Shown piece by piece: positions 46,717 to 58,764 of a stretch of 64,000 bases of DNA. The DNA is taken from the NCBI GenBank assembly GCA_039000515.1, contig JBCFYV010000012.1, forward strand, positions 90,215,588 through 90,279,587. Direction: 5' to 3'. The stretch's first letter is position 1. Each line of letters starts with the position of its first letter. Both the position numbers and the translations under genes were made by a program. The stretch is from Timema cristinae (Eukaryota > Arthropoda > Insecta > Phasmatodea > Timematidae). Under the pieces are notes generated by a model. That model searched no databases. It was not told the DNA's origin and saw only the letters and a program-made list of their open reading frames with translations.

Positions 46717-46739
46717 AGAGAAAGAGAGAGAGAGAGAGT
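46717..46739. repeat. (GA)n microsatellite
   Basis: An uninterrupted AG dinucleotide run. Confidence 0.9.
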
Positions 46740-46759
46740 GAACACATAATAATCTGAAT

Positions 46760-46910
46760 GGTCTATCGTGACGTCAGCACCGCGACTTCTTCCCTCTCCC
46801 TAACGCAGGGTGGCTTACTAACAAAATCATTGTAAAACAAAGCAGGCTATAAAAAAACGCGCGGAACAGAGCTAAGCGAATTAAAGTGCCCAACGAAGAG
46901 AGAATGGCAT
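46760..46910 (+). promoter_or_regulatory. Promoter-like island (CRE and TATA)
   Basis: A palindromic TGACGTCA lies at about 46769-46776, a pyrimidine-rich block follows, and CTATAAAAAAACGCGCGG stands at about 46846-46863. The following ATG (46903) opens only seven codons. The combination looks like a core promoter, but no transcript unit is evident. Confidence 0.2.
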
Positions 46911-46914
46911 TAAA

Positions 46915-47780
46915 AAAACGTTATTAAAAATAATGACCTAGAAAAAGGCTTAAATATTTCACAACGGAAGGGGGATGTAAATTGTGGTAAGGTAGGACAT
47001 ATTTGTTATCATTGGATAAAATAGTGTAAATTTGTGTTATGTAATTTAATGTATTGACGATACGTGCAAATCTATAAATGGTCAATTACTATGTTAAAGA
47101 GTATTTTATTAATATTCTTACAAAACAACTGGCGATAAACGAACCTTTTAACAAGTAATGACAAAGTACTAAATTAAATCCTGATGAGTGGAGAAAGTCA
47201 AATGTTCTTCAATAATAACCAACAGATACATATACACCTTCCAAAAAACCCACTACCAGGAGTTTCTAAATTTTTCTAGGTCTAACTATTAAAAACAGCT
47301 CATGTTTTATATAATCCAGCTTGGTTTTAGAAAAATAAATGGTTTACAAAAATTGCGTTCGTGTTCTCATACTAGGACTATACGTTGTATAGAAAAAGGC
47401 ATTAACAATAAATATTTATTTTTTAATCCAATATTTATATATGACTTATATAATCAAAATACGTTTCTGTAGCTTTGTGGTAAAATGTTTTCATCAATAA
47501 AAATTTGCAAATAATAACCAATTACAGCTAAATACTTTTTAATATATCTATTTTTAAAATCTGTAAACCAATGCTGTTACAAATGTGTTTGGTCGAGCAA
47601 TAATTATCTGCATTGGATCTAGTCAAACTTACGGCATAAGTTTATTTTTACCGCATTGCCTGTCAAAAAAATGCTTCATTTTTGTTAGAGTGCTACAAAA
47701 GTTTTTATTTCCCACCAGTGACGGCTATTTTAGATGGTATCGTTTATGTACTAAAGTGTGCCATTGAAATATCAGAAAAT
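46915..47780. other. AT-rich DNA, no recognised feature
   Basis: Nothing beyond A/T tracts and one 60-codon frame without motifs. Confidence 0.5.
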
Positions 47781-47781
47781 G

Positions 47782-48727
47782 TATTTGATCAGTGCTTCCC
47801 AACCTAAGATTTGTAATGCCACTGTAGGTGGCTGACGATTTTGATTTAGAACTTAAAGTAGGCACATTAATATGTTTCCTAACCTAAGTTATATTTCTGT
47901 ACAAACTAGTTTAAGTACCCAGCCTTTCCAGGAGAAATGTTTTTTCTTAATAACTGAAGGTAGCTTTACATTTAGTGCCTTTAAGCCCTGCGTTGCCCGT
48001 GAAATTTTTATTCCAATCTGGTTTTCAGTTGATTTCAGCAAATTTAATCAATATTTTAAGTTCCGACTTTTGGGTTCACCCTTTCATGCACATGGGCTAC
48101 TGATTTTTAAAATTTCAGACCTCTGCTTCTATGGGTTTCACGCAATGCTCATGAGAGACAAACAAACTCTAATTATACTAATATATACTATTTGTATTTA
48201 TCTTAAAAGTGTATTGTTTTAAATAGTTCTTAAAACATATTATCTTATATGAGACAAAAAATTAACATCAACGCGAAAGTAATACACATATTCCTCTTTT
48301 TCATGATTTGACGCCCTTATAAAATATACAGAGTATACATAAATGATTTACTCATTTATTAGTCTTGATACATTAGTTCTTTTATAAGCTATCTTAAAAT
48401 AGCTTACGGTAATTTGCGAAGTAAATAAAAAAGTCTTGAGCTGTGTTATTACTTACCGCAAACCAGTTTAACGCTATCTCCTAAGATAAAGAATTTATTA
48501 AGGCTTATTATGTGCTGAGTAATTTATAATCAGACTATATTTTTAAAAATTAATATGCACATTTTAAATGGTGGTTTGTAGTTTTTCGGTAAAATTTCTA
48601 TGGGTTCAACTAAACATCTAAGGTCACTAACCTTCTATAGAAATTGCAAGAGTTGACTTTCAGCAAACTTTAAAATACTTTACTTCGAATTCTTGTTGGT
48701 TCAAGGTTGGGAATTGCAGTAAAAGAT
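47782..48727. mobile_element. Possible hAT-like non-autonomous element
   Basis: The left end (47790) is CAGTGCTTCCCAACCT. The right end (to 48719), inverted, is CTGCAATTCCCAACCT. They match at 12 of 16 positions including TTCCCAACCT. The flanking octamers TATTTGAT and TAAAAGAT agree at five of eight. The 116-codon frame inside (47872-48222) shows no transposase motif. Confidence 0.4.
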
Positions 48728-48944
48728 TACATAAAATATATTGAAACATGTAGTAAAAGTTTATTTTTAATTGTTATTGACAGTTTTCAATGCGTTTATT
48801 TCAGCAGTAGATAAAATTCATATCAAATATAAAAATTTATAATTCTATAGCAATTTATAGTTTTTATTCTTTCAATATTTACCTCACAGAGTAACAATAT
48901 GTTATTCAAGCCCTTTAACCTGTACTACATAATATATGGCCCCC

Positions 48945-49520
48945 TTCTCTAGTTATTCCTCCAATATCAGAGCTATTATACTATCCCAGTACAAGATAAT
49001 TAATGAATATTATTCCAGCAGCTAGCCCAATACCATAAAGCTGTTATTTAAGAACTGTAACTGAGCAGTAGACTACATATAATTTTTTTAAATTATGATT
49101 TTCCTCTCCCTCTCTAAGACTATAGATATGTTATTTCAGTAGTGTAGCTATAAAAACTAATAAATGTCCTTTCCTTCACCAGTTATTTTAAGACCAAAGA
49201 GATGTGATACCATAATTGTAACTGAACAAGATAATAATGTCCGTTTCGGAAGCTACTTTTCCAAGACAACAGAGCTGTTATACCAGCCCTGTAGCTATAA
49301 CACGAGTCCCTTTATCCACCAGCTCTTAAAATATCACATATCCTTTACTATAGTTGTACAATTTAATAAAGGTCCCGTGCTTCATATGGTTCTTCAAAAG
49401 CACGGTGTTGTTATTAAAGTACTCTATCCGTACAAGATACCAGTTCCTCCAATATCATTAAATTGTTACACCCTTATTGATTCACCTAAGCTGAGAACTG
49501 ATGTAAACAAGGCCACGTGG
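48945..49520. repeat. Possible very old tandem array
   Basis: Recurring words ('tcctccaatatca', 'gtacaagata', 'agctgttat', 'agctataa') suggest a decayed repeat. A 123-codon plus-strand frame (49164-49535) lies across it and shows no known domain. Confidence 0.3.
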
Positions 49521-49925
49521 AAGTCTATGCTCTGATTTGCTACTGAACGGACTTCAGTGGTATCCTCTCACTAAATAGTCCCTCCTTTGTTTTGTATTAA
49601 ATTTGTTTTAAAATAACATTAGTAAATTATTAAAACCAAAACTATCCTTTCATTTGATTTACAAATTATACTTTAATCTTTGCAAGCGTTATTAGAATAC
49701 CAGCAAACTCCTGACACAGTGCTGAGGGACTCCACTGTACAGTTCTTATCACATCAAGTTAGCAATGACCAGTTGATAGTTTATCTAGGCAGTGTTTAGT
49801 GATGCTTGTGAGTGTTTTATGTGTATTTATGGTTTTTGCTGAGTCTAGCTCGAGTTTTGTTAAACATTTGAAAGTATTATAAAATACAAACATTTGTAGT
49901 GACCTACTTTGGTATGATACTGATT

Positions 49926-50025
49926 NNNNNNNNNNNNNNNNNNNNNNNNNNNNNNNNNNNNNNNNNNNNNNNNNNNNNNNNNNNNNNNNNNNNNNNNNNN
50001 NNNNNNNNNNNNNNNNNNNNNNNNN
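49926..50025. other. Assembly gap, 100 N
   Basis: Exactly 100 unknown bases. Confidence 1.
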
Positions 50026-50029
50026 AGCA

Positions 50030-50895
50030 AAGAAGACAGTTTCCGGAATAGAAAGAAATTTACCCAGTTCATGATCTGGGCAGTTTCACTATTGGGGTTT
50101 AACATATATAAACTTGTCTGAGTTTCTTCAGGTGGAGTGGAACAAAGCGCGATTTTAGATAAGTATTTTTTACTGTTCTATCCAGCAAACACTATTTTTG
50201 TCAAGAATAAATAAAATGTTGCTTCAAGAGATGGTTAAGCTTAATTTGATGTATTTACTACCCTCCTCAGTTCTTGAATGTAATGGCATTTGAACAGAAA
50301 CCTTTAAAATGAAGATAAAACGCCTGATAAAACTTTACCATGCTCATGACAAATATTTAGGAACTTTTGGTATACAAATGTGTTTAAAATTAAACTTAAA
50401 ATATCTAGAGAAAAAATTGTTTTATTTATTTTGGTCATAAAAGTTTATATTTTTATAAAATATCAAAAAATACTACACTCTAACCCAATATTAAACGTTC
50501 GCAGCTTATCTGGTAGGTACTGCAAGCAGTATCACACACCCGAGCTCAGCAGTTTAAGGCGCAATCGTGCCACATCTACCAAGTCAAAGTGATGAAATGA
50601 AGTTGTCTTGCAGCTGCCTCGTCGTCTGCGGTTAGTTTGACGCCACACTGAACTTCTGGCGGCTTCGATTCAGAAACAAGAGGGTAACACTCCTCCTTTC
50701 AAACCCCCACGCAACTAATTCTGGATGAGAGGGTTTATTGGGGTGTGGGTATGGGAATAGGGGGGGGTCTTATAATGTTGAGGCTTCGAACACGTCGCGC
50801 CTGAGATCCAAAAACCCGGTGACGTCAAAGAAGAAAACTAAAGTACGGAAATCTTAAAAGCGTGATTTGAATATAACTTTAGTTAGCATCATGAT
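50030..50895. other. Spacer with a GC-richer patch (50480-50860)
   Basis: A minus-strand open stretch within 50570-50700 reads SESKPPEVQCGVKLTADDEA and continues AARQLHFITLTW before a stop. It looks protein-like but has no clear splice acceptor. A TGACGTCA-like site (GGTGACGTCAAA) lies near 50819. Confidence 0.3.
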
Positions 50896-50899
50896 CATC

Positions 50900-51135
50900 T
50901 GCTTTGGTTGCTGCATAGGCTAAGGCGTCACTATCGCAATAGACTAGACTGCCAATGAAAGGGACATCGGGGTTATAATCCTGGTCGGGTGTACTGAGGT
51001 TAGTTTATCAAAATGTCTCCCCACTCTCCCTCCACTTAAATTTGGGTACACTTAATCTAAATTCAACCTTCTTCATCCCTAACTCATAAGCGCGTTCAAG
51101 CCGAACAGGTAGTGATACGTGGTGCTTAAAAAAAT
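50900..51135 (+). mobile_element. SINE family E, near full length
   Basis: The head has 'ggctaaggcgtcactatcgc' and GGGGTTATAATCC. The body has 'ccccactctccctccactta' and the tail 'gccgaacaggtagtgatacg', the E version of the shared tail. Confidence 0.75.
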
Positions 51136-51154
51136 ACATCATATTCGGAACCGT

Positions 51155-51340
51155 TTCGTGGTCAAATGTTCTAGGGCACTCTTGTAACAGACCAAAATAT
51201 TGATTGAGGGAAGTTGGGTGTAATAAGGGAGGTTTTTATTACATGGTTCCACAATCTCTCTCAACGCAAATGTCAATACATTTCTTATAAATTATTCCAT
51301 CCTTCTTAATCCACTAGTGTACATAATATGTAGATATTCC
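51155..51340 (+). mobile_element. SINE family E, diverged
   Basis: The body 'ttccacaatctctctcaacg' and 'ccactagtgtacataat' follows a weak head. It lies in tandem with the previous copy. Confidence 0.55.
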
Positions 51341-51609
51341 AAACTAGTAAAACGTAGTGTACAAAAACAAAACAAAAGAATATCATCGGTGTTTTCAAAA
51401 ACGTTTTACGCAAGTGAGGTCGTTAGCACCAGCATTTATAGTGATCCCCAAACCACTCGAACCTCACCTAATTGAATGCTACGTGAAGAATATAACTCAC
51501 CCCAACTGTGATCCAAAGAAAGATGTATCAGATGTCGCTAGCCAAAATCAAAAGATGTAAGTTGGCTTAGTGTCTGGGAAATATTTTTTTTCAATACATT
51601 TTTGATTTG

Positions 51610-51790
51610 GTTTTACACTTCTTACCACCCATTCGGTCTATCCATTTATTTACACTAATGGGGTGGGAATTAATAAAATAGGATTTTAGAGGAAATATAT
51701 CAGTATTCGCTTTGAGTAATAGTGGAAAACCATTTAGGAGAAACTATCATCACTACACCTGACCCAAATTAAACCAGACCAGACGAGGTT
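51610..51790 (-). mobile_element. SINE family E, opposite strand
   Basis: The tail (inverse of GACCGAATGGGTGGTAAGAA, about 51618-51640) and the 'cctaaatggttttccacta' body are read on the minus strand. Confidence 0.65.
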
Positions 51791-51959
51791 GACCACGAAT
51801 GAGAGTCAAACTAATCTAAAGACTCAAGAGACTAGAGGTATGTTTCATGGAAACCTTCTCGTACTCACTTGGATAGAATATGAATACCAATAATGAAAAA
51901 CTCATTATATAAACCTTGTTGCCGATTCAAGGCCTGGGCTAAATGAAAGTGCTGGGCAC

Positions 51960-52112
51960 CGCGAACAAAATTGTTAGTCTCGTGTAGTCTGGTTTGCCAT
52001 CGACGGGAAAGTTAGGGTTAAAATCTTAGGTGTGATTTTCTAGTCCTCCTCTTTAATTTCTACCTTCCTCGTGTCATTATTTTAAATAATATACAGATAG
52101 TCTGGACAGATA
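51960..52112 (+). mobile_element. SINE family E, 3'-truncated
   Basis: The head has 'gtctcgtgtagtctggtttg' and 'agggttaaaatctt' (B-box region). The body is shortened. Confidence 0.5.
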
Positions 52113-52422
52113 GTATGATAAGGTGTAAAAAAAACTGTACAAGTGGACCTCATGACTCCATCTTAAAATCAGTATGTGGGGATAACGGTTTTGGCCTAAT
52201 TATTACTATTTTACCTGCCAATTAAATATTGACTGTCGCAGTTGAGCACAGAATTGTCATTGGATGAAAGAAAACGTCATCAAATGAACAGATGTCCATA
52301 CGATGTATTGAAGTACCAAACATAATTTCAAATCATAGTGTGTCTGAGGCGTGGTCACGATATGTTCTATTCATCCATTTCTTCAAGGTTGTCTGTTTGG
52401 AGATGAAGAACGATAACAGATA

Positions 52423-52712
52423 GGTGACCTGGCGGTCTAGGGGTAAGGTGTCAGACTTATATGCTGGCGGCCGGGGTTCAATCCTCGGTCACGGCACAGA
52501 TTTATCTGATTACCAAACCCTTCCTTCACCTCTGACAAGACATCTTGTGAATGTGGGGAATGCCAGGCCTCCACCCTGGTTCGGATTCCACGTTAAACTG
52601 TAGGTCCTTCATTTCATCTCACAATCACCCTACCATTACACATTAGCGTAAGTGCGTATAACCCGATTGGCTAGTAAGACGCGGTGCTAATAATAATAAT
52701 AATAATGATAAA
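52423..52712 (+). mobile_element. SINE family A
   Basis: A full-length copy with A box CGGTCTAGGGG, B box GGTTCAATCC, the shared tail and a (TAA)n end. No convincing target duplication was read. Confidence 0.9.
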
Positions 52713-52714
52713 AG

Positions 52715-54300
52715 GATAAACTTAGTGACCGACAGAGGAACATTTACTTAGGCCTTGTTTAAAGTGCAAGAGATTTGCTTGGAGGTTAAAGGCTCGCTAG
52801 AGGCTTGCGAATGAGGGCGTGACCCGAACGAACACATGATATTTAGTCAACGTGTGCATACTGGAAACAGCTCGATAATGGCCGCGAACCGAGCCCTCCA
52901 GGTAGCCCACTAAGTGATTCAAATTGTCGAATAAAATCGCTCGGTAGCCAGCCAACATCCATTAAGGGAAAAACAACCTTGTTCTATTTTGTTTATAATA
53001 ATGGAAATTGAAAAGCTTATTATTGATGTGTTCTAAAGAAGAGAGTTGTGAGACACCAGTGTCGTCCTTCACAATAATGTGGTATTACTAAAAAAGTTCT
53101 GGGAAGAAATATGTGGAGAATTAAACATTCCAGTTTAGTTAAAATATTGCTTATGCAATGCATTAATTTTTAATATTAGATAATTAAAGATTCAAGGTCA
53201 GTTAAAGTATTTTCGTTACATGCGTTAATTAATATATGAGTATTAAACATTCCAGGTTAGTGTTTTTTGTTATTTGTATTAATTATTAATATTATATCAA
53301 ATATGTTCTGTAAGAGAGTAGTAGTTTTGCCAAGGAACACTTCCTACTCCGTTAAAGTAATTTAAGAAGGTTCCCCTGATTCGAACAGCATTATTTTGAA
53401 AATGATGTTGTAATGTGTGTGGTTGATATATACCTATATTTAGTTTTGTTGGAAAATTTAAATAAGTAATCTCCTGCCCTTCTTTTTCAAAGATGTAACT
53501 ATGTAATAAACATGAAAGATGTAAATATGTAATACACATGCTGCTTGATTTTATTAACTATAATAATGACCAAACTATTGTTTTGTTCACTTTTGTTTTC
53601 CTACCTAGATACATAATAAACTATAGTAATACGACATACAATTAATATTTTTAAATTGCTTCTAATAAAAAAACTTACCTCAGAGTAATAACAAGTTTTG
53701 TTCAGCACTTAACGGTTCTCTAAATTATTTGTGGTTTTTGTTAGTTTTTTTCTAGTTTGGAAAGTAAAAAATTAAATGACTCTTTACTCATACGTAGTTG
53801 TTAAACAAATATATCATCATGCAAGTTAGTTTGGCGATATAAGTTGTTAAATTCATCACGTCTCTTTTTAAATTCATGAACCGAGCAAGATCTGTATTCC
53901 TTAATCTGAGAGCTTCTTGGGGTGTATACGATTCAATTCATTTGAAAATAAACTTTTTTGAGTTACCAAAGATATTTAAACAAGCCTCATATATTCATAC
54001 GTTAAATAATGTGATCTGCAGTTGTCACTTTTGAATGATAATTTCAATACCTATAAAATAGCATTAGTATTATTGTAAATTGCTATCGATAATGACGGCA
54101 AAAATTACGTTTGGGTTTTATAAGGAATTCCTTCTTTCAGAATCATACCATTAATTCAATTCATGACATATGCTTCCATTCCTAATCAGCTATCGGTATT
54201 AACTTTATCAGCCAAACATGTGCTTTGAAGGAAGATTGGACTGAATATACACGCATGAACTTAATACATGTTTGTTTTAACTAGTAATATTTCGTTTCCT
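52715..54300. other. Mostly AT-rich spacer
   Basis: A GC-richer strip at 52730-52960 contains ATGGCCGCGAACCGAGCCCT followed by CCAG and GTAGCC, which could be a tiny first exon (MAANRALQ) but is unsupported. A minus-strand stretch at 53818-53940 shares an 18-bp word with 39308-39330. Confidence 0.35.
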
Positions 54301-54301
54301 A

Positions 54302-54428
54302 ATGAGTTTTATAATAACTGGTTATCCGACGGGGGAGAGGCAAACGTTAATGAAGCACCTACTAGCGCTATCAGACGTCGTGTTCAAACAAGGGAAGTCG
54401 TCGACGGAAGCTGCTTCCAGTGCATCTT
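54302..54428 (+). CDS. Candidate coding exon, unrecognised protein
   Basis: Starting at ATG 54302, 42 codons are open and run to a consensus donor (CATCTT then GTAAGT at 54429). The peptide begins MSFIITGYPTGERQTLMKHL and ends LALSDVVFKQGKSSTEAASS. G+C is clearly above the surroundings, as expected of coding DNA. The frame is also open upstream to an acceptor-like 'tgtttgttttaactag' (to 54283), so it could be an internal exon. It ends with one base of the next codon (phase 1). I do not recognise the family. The next candidate exon (57056) has a different phase, so at least one exon between them would be missing. Confidence 0.4.
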
Positions 54429-54904
54429 GTAAGTTTGATACTTAATTAGCATTTTGTTTGGAGTGGCTGAAAGAGGAACAAAAAATGGAAAGAGCAGGAA
54501 AGAAAGGGTAAAAGTAAGACTCCACAAAGTTTTACACTCGAGGGTATATAAAATGCCGATCTGGCAAAAAATGAAAAACAAAATATTTTCTTTTGACTTG
54601 CTTTTTAGACCAGTCCACATGGCTGGGTGATAAAGACCCTGACGTCAGGTATATAATTCCCTAGTTAAATCACTGAATGCGCCAAGCTGTTGATGATAAT
54701 GTGAATGTATTTAACTTTGATATTAGAATCTCAACCATGAGAAGTCAGGGATTATGGTTTGACCCCAGATGGGTGGACTTGGGGATATAAATATCATGAT
54801 CATAAATGTTTGTTTTTCTCATCCTGTATCCAGGTAAATGTTTATGCATATTGAAGAAATCAATCTTATTCACTTTTTGTGCTTTAATCAGTTTTAACCC
54901 ACTT

Positions 54905-55115
54905 CAATGGCTGAGTTGTCACTCTCTCGTGTTAGACTGGCCTGCTGATGACGAGGAGATCGGTGTTCGAATCCTGATTTGATTTATTAAGGGTGGTTTT
55001 TCTTCAAGAGTTGTCTACACTCATTTCATGCGAATGAATGTGGATTACCACAAAAAGGCTTACTTCCTCATCCCTACCCCATTAGAGTAAATTATAGTGT
55101 AAGGTATAGCCTGAA
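54905..55115 (+). mobile_element. SINE family E
   Basis: The head has 'ctctcgtgttagactggcct' and GGTGTTCGAATCC (B box). The body has 'ttcatgcgaatgaatgtgg' and 'catccctaccccattagag'. Confidence 0.7.
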
Positions 55116-55164
55116 TAGATGTTATAAAAAAGTTTTACTCACATCAATGTTCAAACAGTATATG

Positions 55165-55335
55165 AACTCATTCTTGCAATAGACAATATTGCTGGTTGCG
55201 AGTAGATTGAGCTTTTAATCTGGGCCGGGTTTGCTGAGAGTGGTTTTTCCATTCCCTTTCCAAGCTATTGTGGGTGCATTTCTACATATTATTACATTCC
55301 TCATCAATAATACTTAGATTATGCTGTTAAATCTC
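55165..55335 (+). mobile_element. SINE family E, diverged, in tandem
   Basis: A weak head ('ttgagcttttaatctgggcc') with a shortened body lies directly after the previous copy. Confidence 0.5.
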
Positions 55336-55410
55336 TCGAGTGCTAAAACCTAAAAACTAAAAATAATAGTGAATAAGTGTTGCGGGTAACCAGTAACTTT
55401 ATTTTTTGTT

Positions 55411-55724
55411 TGAAACACGTCTTAGAGGTGACCTGGTGGTCTAGGGGTAAGGTGTCAGACTTCTGTGCTGGCGGCCGGGGTTCAATCCTCGGTCCCGGCA
55501 AAGATTTATCTGATTACCAAACCCTTCCTTCACCTCTGACAAGACATCTTGTGAATTGTGGGGAATGCCAGGCCTCCACCGTGGTTCGGATTCCACGTTA
55601 AACTGTAGGTCCTTCATTTCATCTCACTATCACCCTACCATTACACACTAGCGTAAGTGAGTATAACCCGAATGGGTAGTAAGACGCGTTGCTAATAATA
55701 ATAATAATAATGAAAAACGTCTTA
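55411..55724 (+). mobile_element. SINE family A with target duplication
   Basis: A full-length copy flanked by TGAAACACGTCTTA (55411-55424) and TGAAAAACGTCTTA (55711-55724), a 14-bp duplication with one difference. The 74-codon frame through it is not a gene. Confidence 0.93.
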
Positions 55725-55797
55725 CTATTCTTCCAGGATTTCGCTTAAGATGGAGATTCAATGAACGCAATAAAAGGCTAGTGTTTTTTGCGATATT

Positions 55798-56087
55798 TAT
55801 ATAAAAAAAATTGTTGCTCAAAATAAATTAAAAATTCCTCCACTATAAACATAAAGTTAAATTTTCTTCAAATGGTGACATCAACCGTTGTTTAATATCT
55901 GTCATGACCATAGCGGTATTATATGACAAACTTTTTTAAATAAAAAAAAATTGTCATAACATTCTATGACAACCTTGATAGATATTCAAGAAATGGTGAG
56001 TTCACCTTGTGAAAAAGTTAAACTCTATGTTTGTAAAGGAGCAATATTAGGTTTATTTTGGTCAATAATTTCTTTTTTATAAAAACT
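55798..56087. mobile_element. Palindromic (foldback) repeat
   Basis: The left arm blocks 'aaaataaattaaaaattcct', 'aacataaagttaaatttt' and 'tttaatatctgtcatg' are inverted in the right arm ('aaactctatgtttgtaaagg', 'aggtttattttggtcaat'). The arms are about 100 bp and roughly 70 percent alike by eye. A related arm is present at 30480-30615. Confidence 0.6.
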
Positions 56088-56089
56088 TT

Positions 56090-57050
56090 CAACTTAGCTT
56101 TTCTTTCCTTACCCATATCGTCACCTTAAATTGATGCATTAAAATTAATTTTAAAATAATCATAATGGGGCGTGTGAGGGATTCAAGTTAAGGTCTGCAT
56201 TTTTGCAAATATTATAACAGAAAACTTTTTGACCAAAATAAAGACAATATTGTTGGAATATTACCATAGACTTGATGGATATAATTCTCGATGATGTCTA
56301 ATGTTGTAGTTTGATAACTTTTATTTATTTAATGAAATTTTTCTCTAATGTTTTATAGTACTCTTGCAAGTTTCTAGTCTCTTAATTATTTTGTGTAGAT
56401 TTATTCTTGTAAAATGGGAATATGAATTGAAATATTTAAATGAATGAATGATAGAACACTTGAGTGCTCACTTTTTTCAAATAGTGGTTTATTTACATGT
56501 TTACGTATTATGAGATAGATATAAAATTTGTATATTGTTTTTAAGCTAGGATCAATTTAAGAAACTTTATAAGAAAGTTTTTACGACTAACATTAATAAT
56601 TGTGTTTATGCCATCATATATGGTTCTACCTGTTACTAAACATATACATATATTCAATTTATTTTTAATGATTAAATACCAACAAAAGCATTTTTCTTTT
56701 CTTATGAATGGTAAAAATACCCTTAAGAAAATTTTTTTAATTTGTGTTTACTCTTCCTTTTTGGGGGGAGGGAGGGGGTACTTATATACTCTTGAGGACG
56801 GCCGCTAAACTATCATTCCCGCATCTAGATTGAGTTGCGTTCTCTGAGTTTTCAATATTTGTACTCAGACATTCGAAACAGTTACTCAAGTGACTCACTC
56901 TAATTGTGTTTATAATAATTTTTCGATTTGAGCCCTCAATTTTAGATTTGTTAGGTAAAGGAGGTTTTAATTGGTTCAATAGATACAATTATAGTTTAAT
57001 TTTCTATGTAATAGACTCTTAAATATATACTATGGGCATTTTGAGATTTC
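56090..57050. other. AT-rich spacer
   Basis: No recognised feature except a G-rich run near 56763-56776 and short AT-driven frames. Confidence 0.5.
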
Positions 57051-57055
57051 AACAG

Positions 57056-57143
57056 GAAAATTTTAAATGAAGAGAAAAAATTTGAATTCCGTGATGCTCA
57101 TGACTTGTATTCAAGAACTGTTTGGATTATTATACGTAAAAAG
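57056..57143 (+). CDS. Candidate 88-bp coding exon
   Basis: An acceptor (GAGATTTCAACAG, to 57055) and a consensus donor (AAAAAG then GTAAGA) bound 88 bases. One frame is open: one base, then 29 codons reading KILNEEKKFEFRDAHDLYSR and TVWIIIRKK, ending at a codon boundary (phase 0). That is compatible with the phase-0 candidate at 59727. The composition is protein-like. No family was recognised, and a chance open frame of this size is not rare here. Confidence 0.3.
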
Positions 57144-57149
57144 GTAAGA

Positions 57150-58470
57150 TAAACATAATTACTCAAGATATTTTTTTGTGAACACAATTTTTTTTATAAA
57201 AACTGAAAAAATAAATACTTTAACTCGTGTTATCTCCCACTACTCCTTAATCCCTACCCTACTTCTTCAGTAAGTCTACGGAGAATTTTATTTCGAATTC
57301 TTGCTAAGGACTACACATGATACAAGAAGTTAGATGAGGGAATTTAAGGAGCCATAATCAACATATCATTTAAAACAACTAAACACACGTTTTAAAGCCT
57401 AAATCTTCACCAAATAATATATTTTTCAAAGTGGTATAAATGGTTACGGTATTTTTCATAATGTGTATTTTGAATAAAACTATCATCCATAATTTTAAGT
57501 TTTAGTTTAACAAAAATATTACTTGATTTATTTTCCATGAAAATAGAAATTCCGTTTAGATTATTTGAATTATTTAACTACATTTATTGTATTTTAACAA
57601 ATTTCGACTAAATTTGTACATTATAAAGTCATTTCAACAGCAGTAAACCCAGTTTATTTCAAGAGGTTTCGAAACACATCACAATTACGCAAAATTAATT
57701 TTCTCCCTCTAATCCACTTGCCCTCCCACTTGTTTTCAAGTGGTAGTTTTCACAACCTACTTTGTTAAAAATGACTGAAACATTCCACTTAATTGAATTC
57801 ATAGCTCATACGAAACATAAAAAATAATCAGTATTTAAAAATATTCTCTTAGCAGCTATTCTACCGTCGTGACTGACCATTTATAAAAGTTGTACCGTAA
57901 GGGCAGCAAAGTGATTTATTCTGCTAGTTTTACTCGTTTCAAATTCAACCCATCCATCTACCCTCCCATTCTACCCTTCCAAACAAAATCTATTGCATGG
58001 TTACTTCCATCTGAAAGAAGCTCTGTTGAAGGTGGTTGGTTCCCTTCCATACTTTTCATAACCCACCATAACCCCCACCATACCCCTATATTTAATCCTC
58101 ACACAAGCACCCTTAACTTTTTTTTTATTACTCACGCTTTCTCCTACATTTTCACCCTCAATTCTTTATCCCCCTCCCACCTTTTGAACACTTTTGAAAA
58201 AAAAAAGCTGAGTTGATCAAGTTTTTCACACGCGCCATTTCCCTGGTAATTTACGAGGTTGGAAAATTACTAATCATCCTTTCTTATGCTCACTTAAGAG
58301 GCTTAATGACGTCACTCAGAAACGTCGAGTATTTGTTCACCCGTGCACGGCTGCGGTCAGGCTAACTATGTAAAGGACACATTTGTAGAGCACGATCAAC
58401 GTTTGCTGTGATTGGTGTTATGTTTGTGGGACTTGTGGGATTATCGTGGTGATAGCTAAGGAAGGTAGAT
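57150..58470. other. Spacer with pyrimidine-rich and GC-richer parts
   Basis: A 108-codon frame (57890-58216) is pyrimidine-driven. A TGACGTCA element (about 58308-58315) sits in a GC-richer 150 bp without a recognised exon. Confidence 0.4.
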
Positions 58471-58474
58471 ATAG

Positions 58475-58760
58475 CTTGGTATGACCACAATACAACACAC
58501 AAAAACAGTAACTAGTGGAACTACTTCAATACAGTAGATAGGAATGTTACTTCAAGAACTACTAATGTAACTTATTTAATACGGTACCTAGTGTAAATTG
58601 TGTTTTTCAAGATATTGGCTAGTGAAACTATTTCAATATCATAACCACTGAGACTATTTCAATATTTTGATACACTAACTAAAGTAACTATTTCAATAAA
58701 TTAACTTAAAGAATTACTTCAGGACAGTAATTAGTAGAACTTCTTCGAGGAACTAAAGCT
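58475..58760. repeat. Decayed minisatellite, about 35-40-bp unit
   Basis: 'agtggaactacttcaataca', 'agtgaaactatttcaatat', 'actgagactatttcaatat' and 'aaagtaactatttcaataa' recur in order. Unit length varies and the edges fade. Confidence 0.8.
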
Positions 58761-58764
58761 ATAG

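Noticed and set aside
49164..49535. 123-codon plus-strand frame
   Set aside because: It overlaps a decayed repeat-like region and shows no known domain. I could not support it as a gene.
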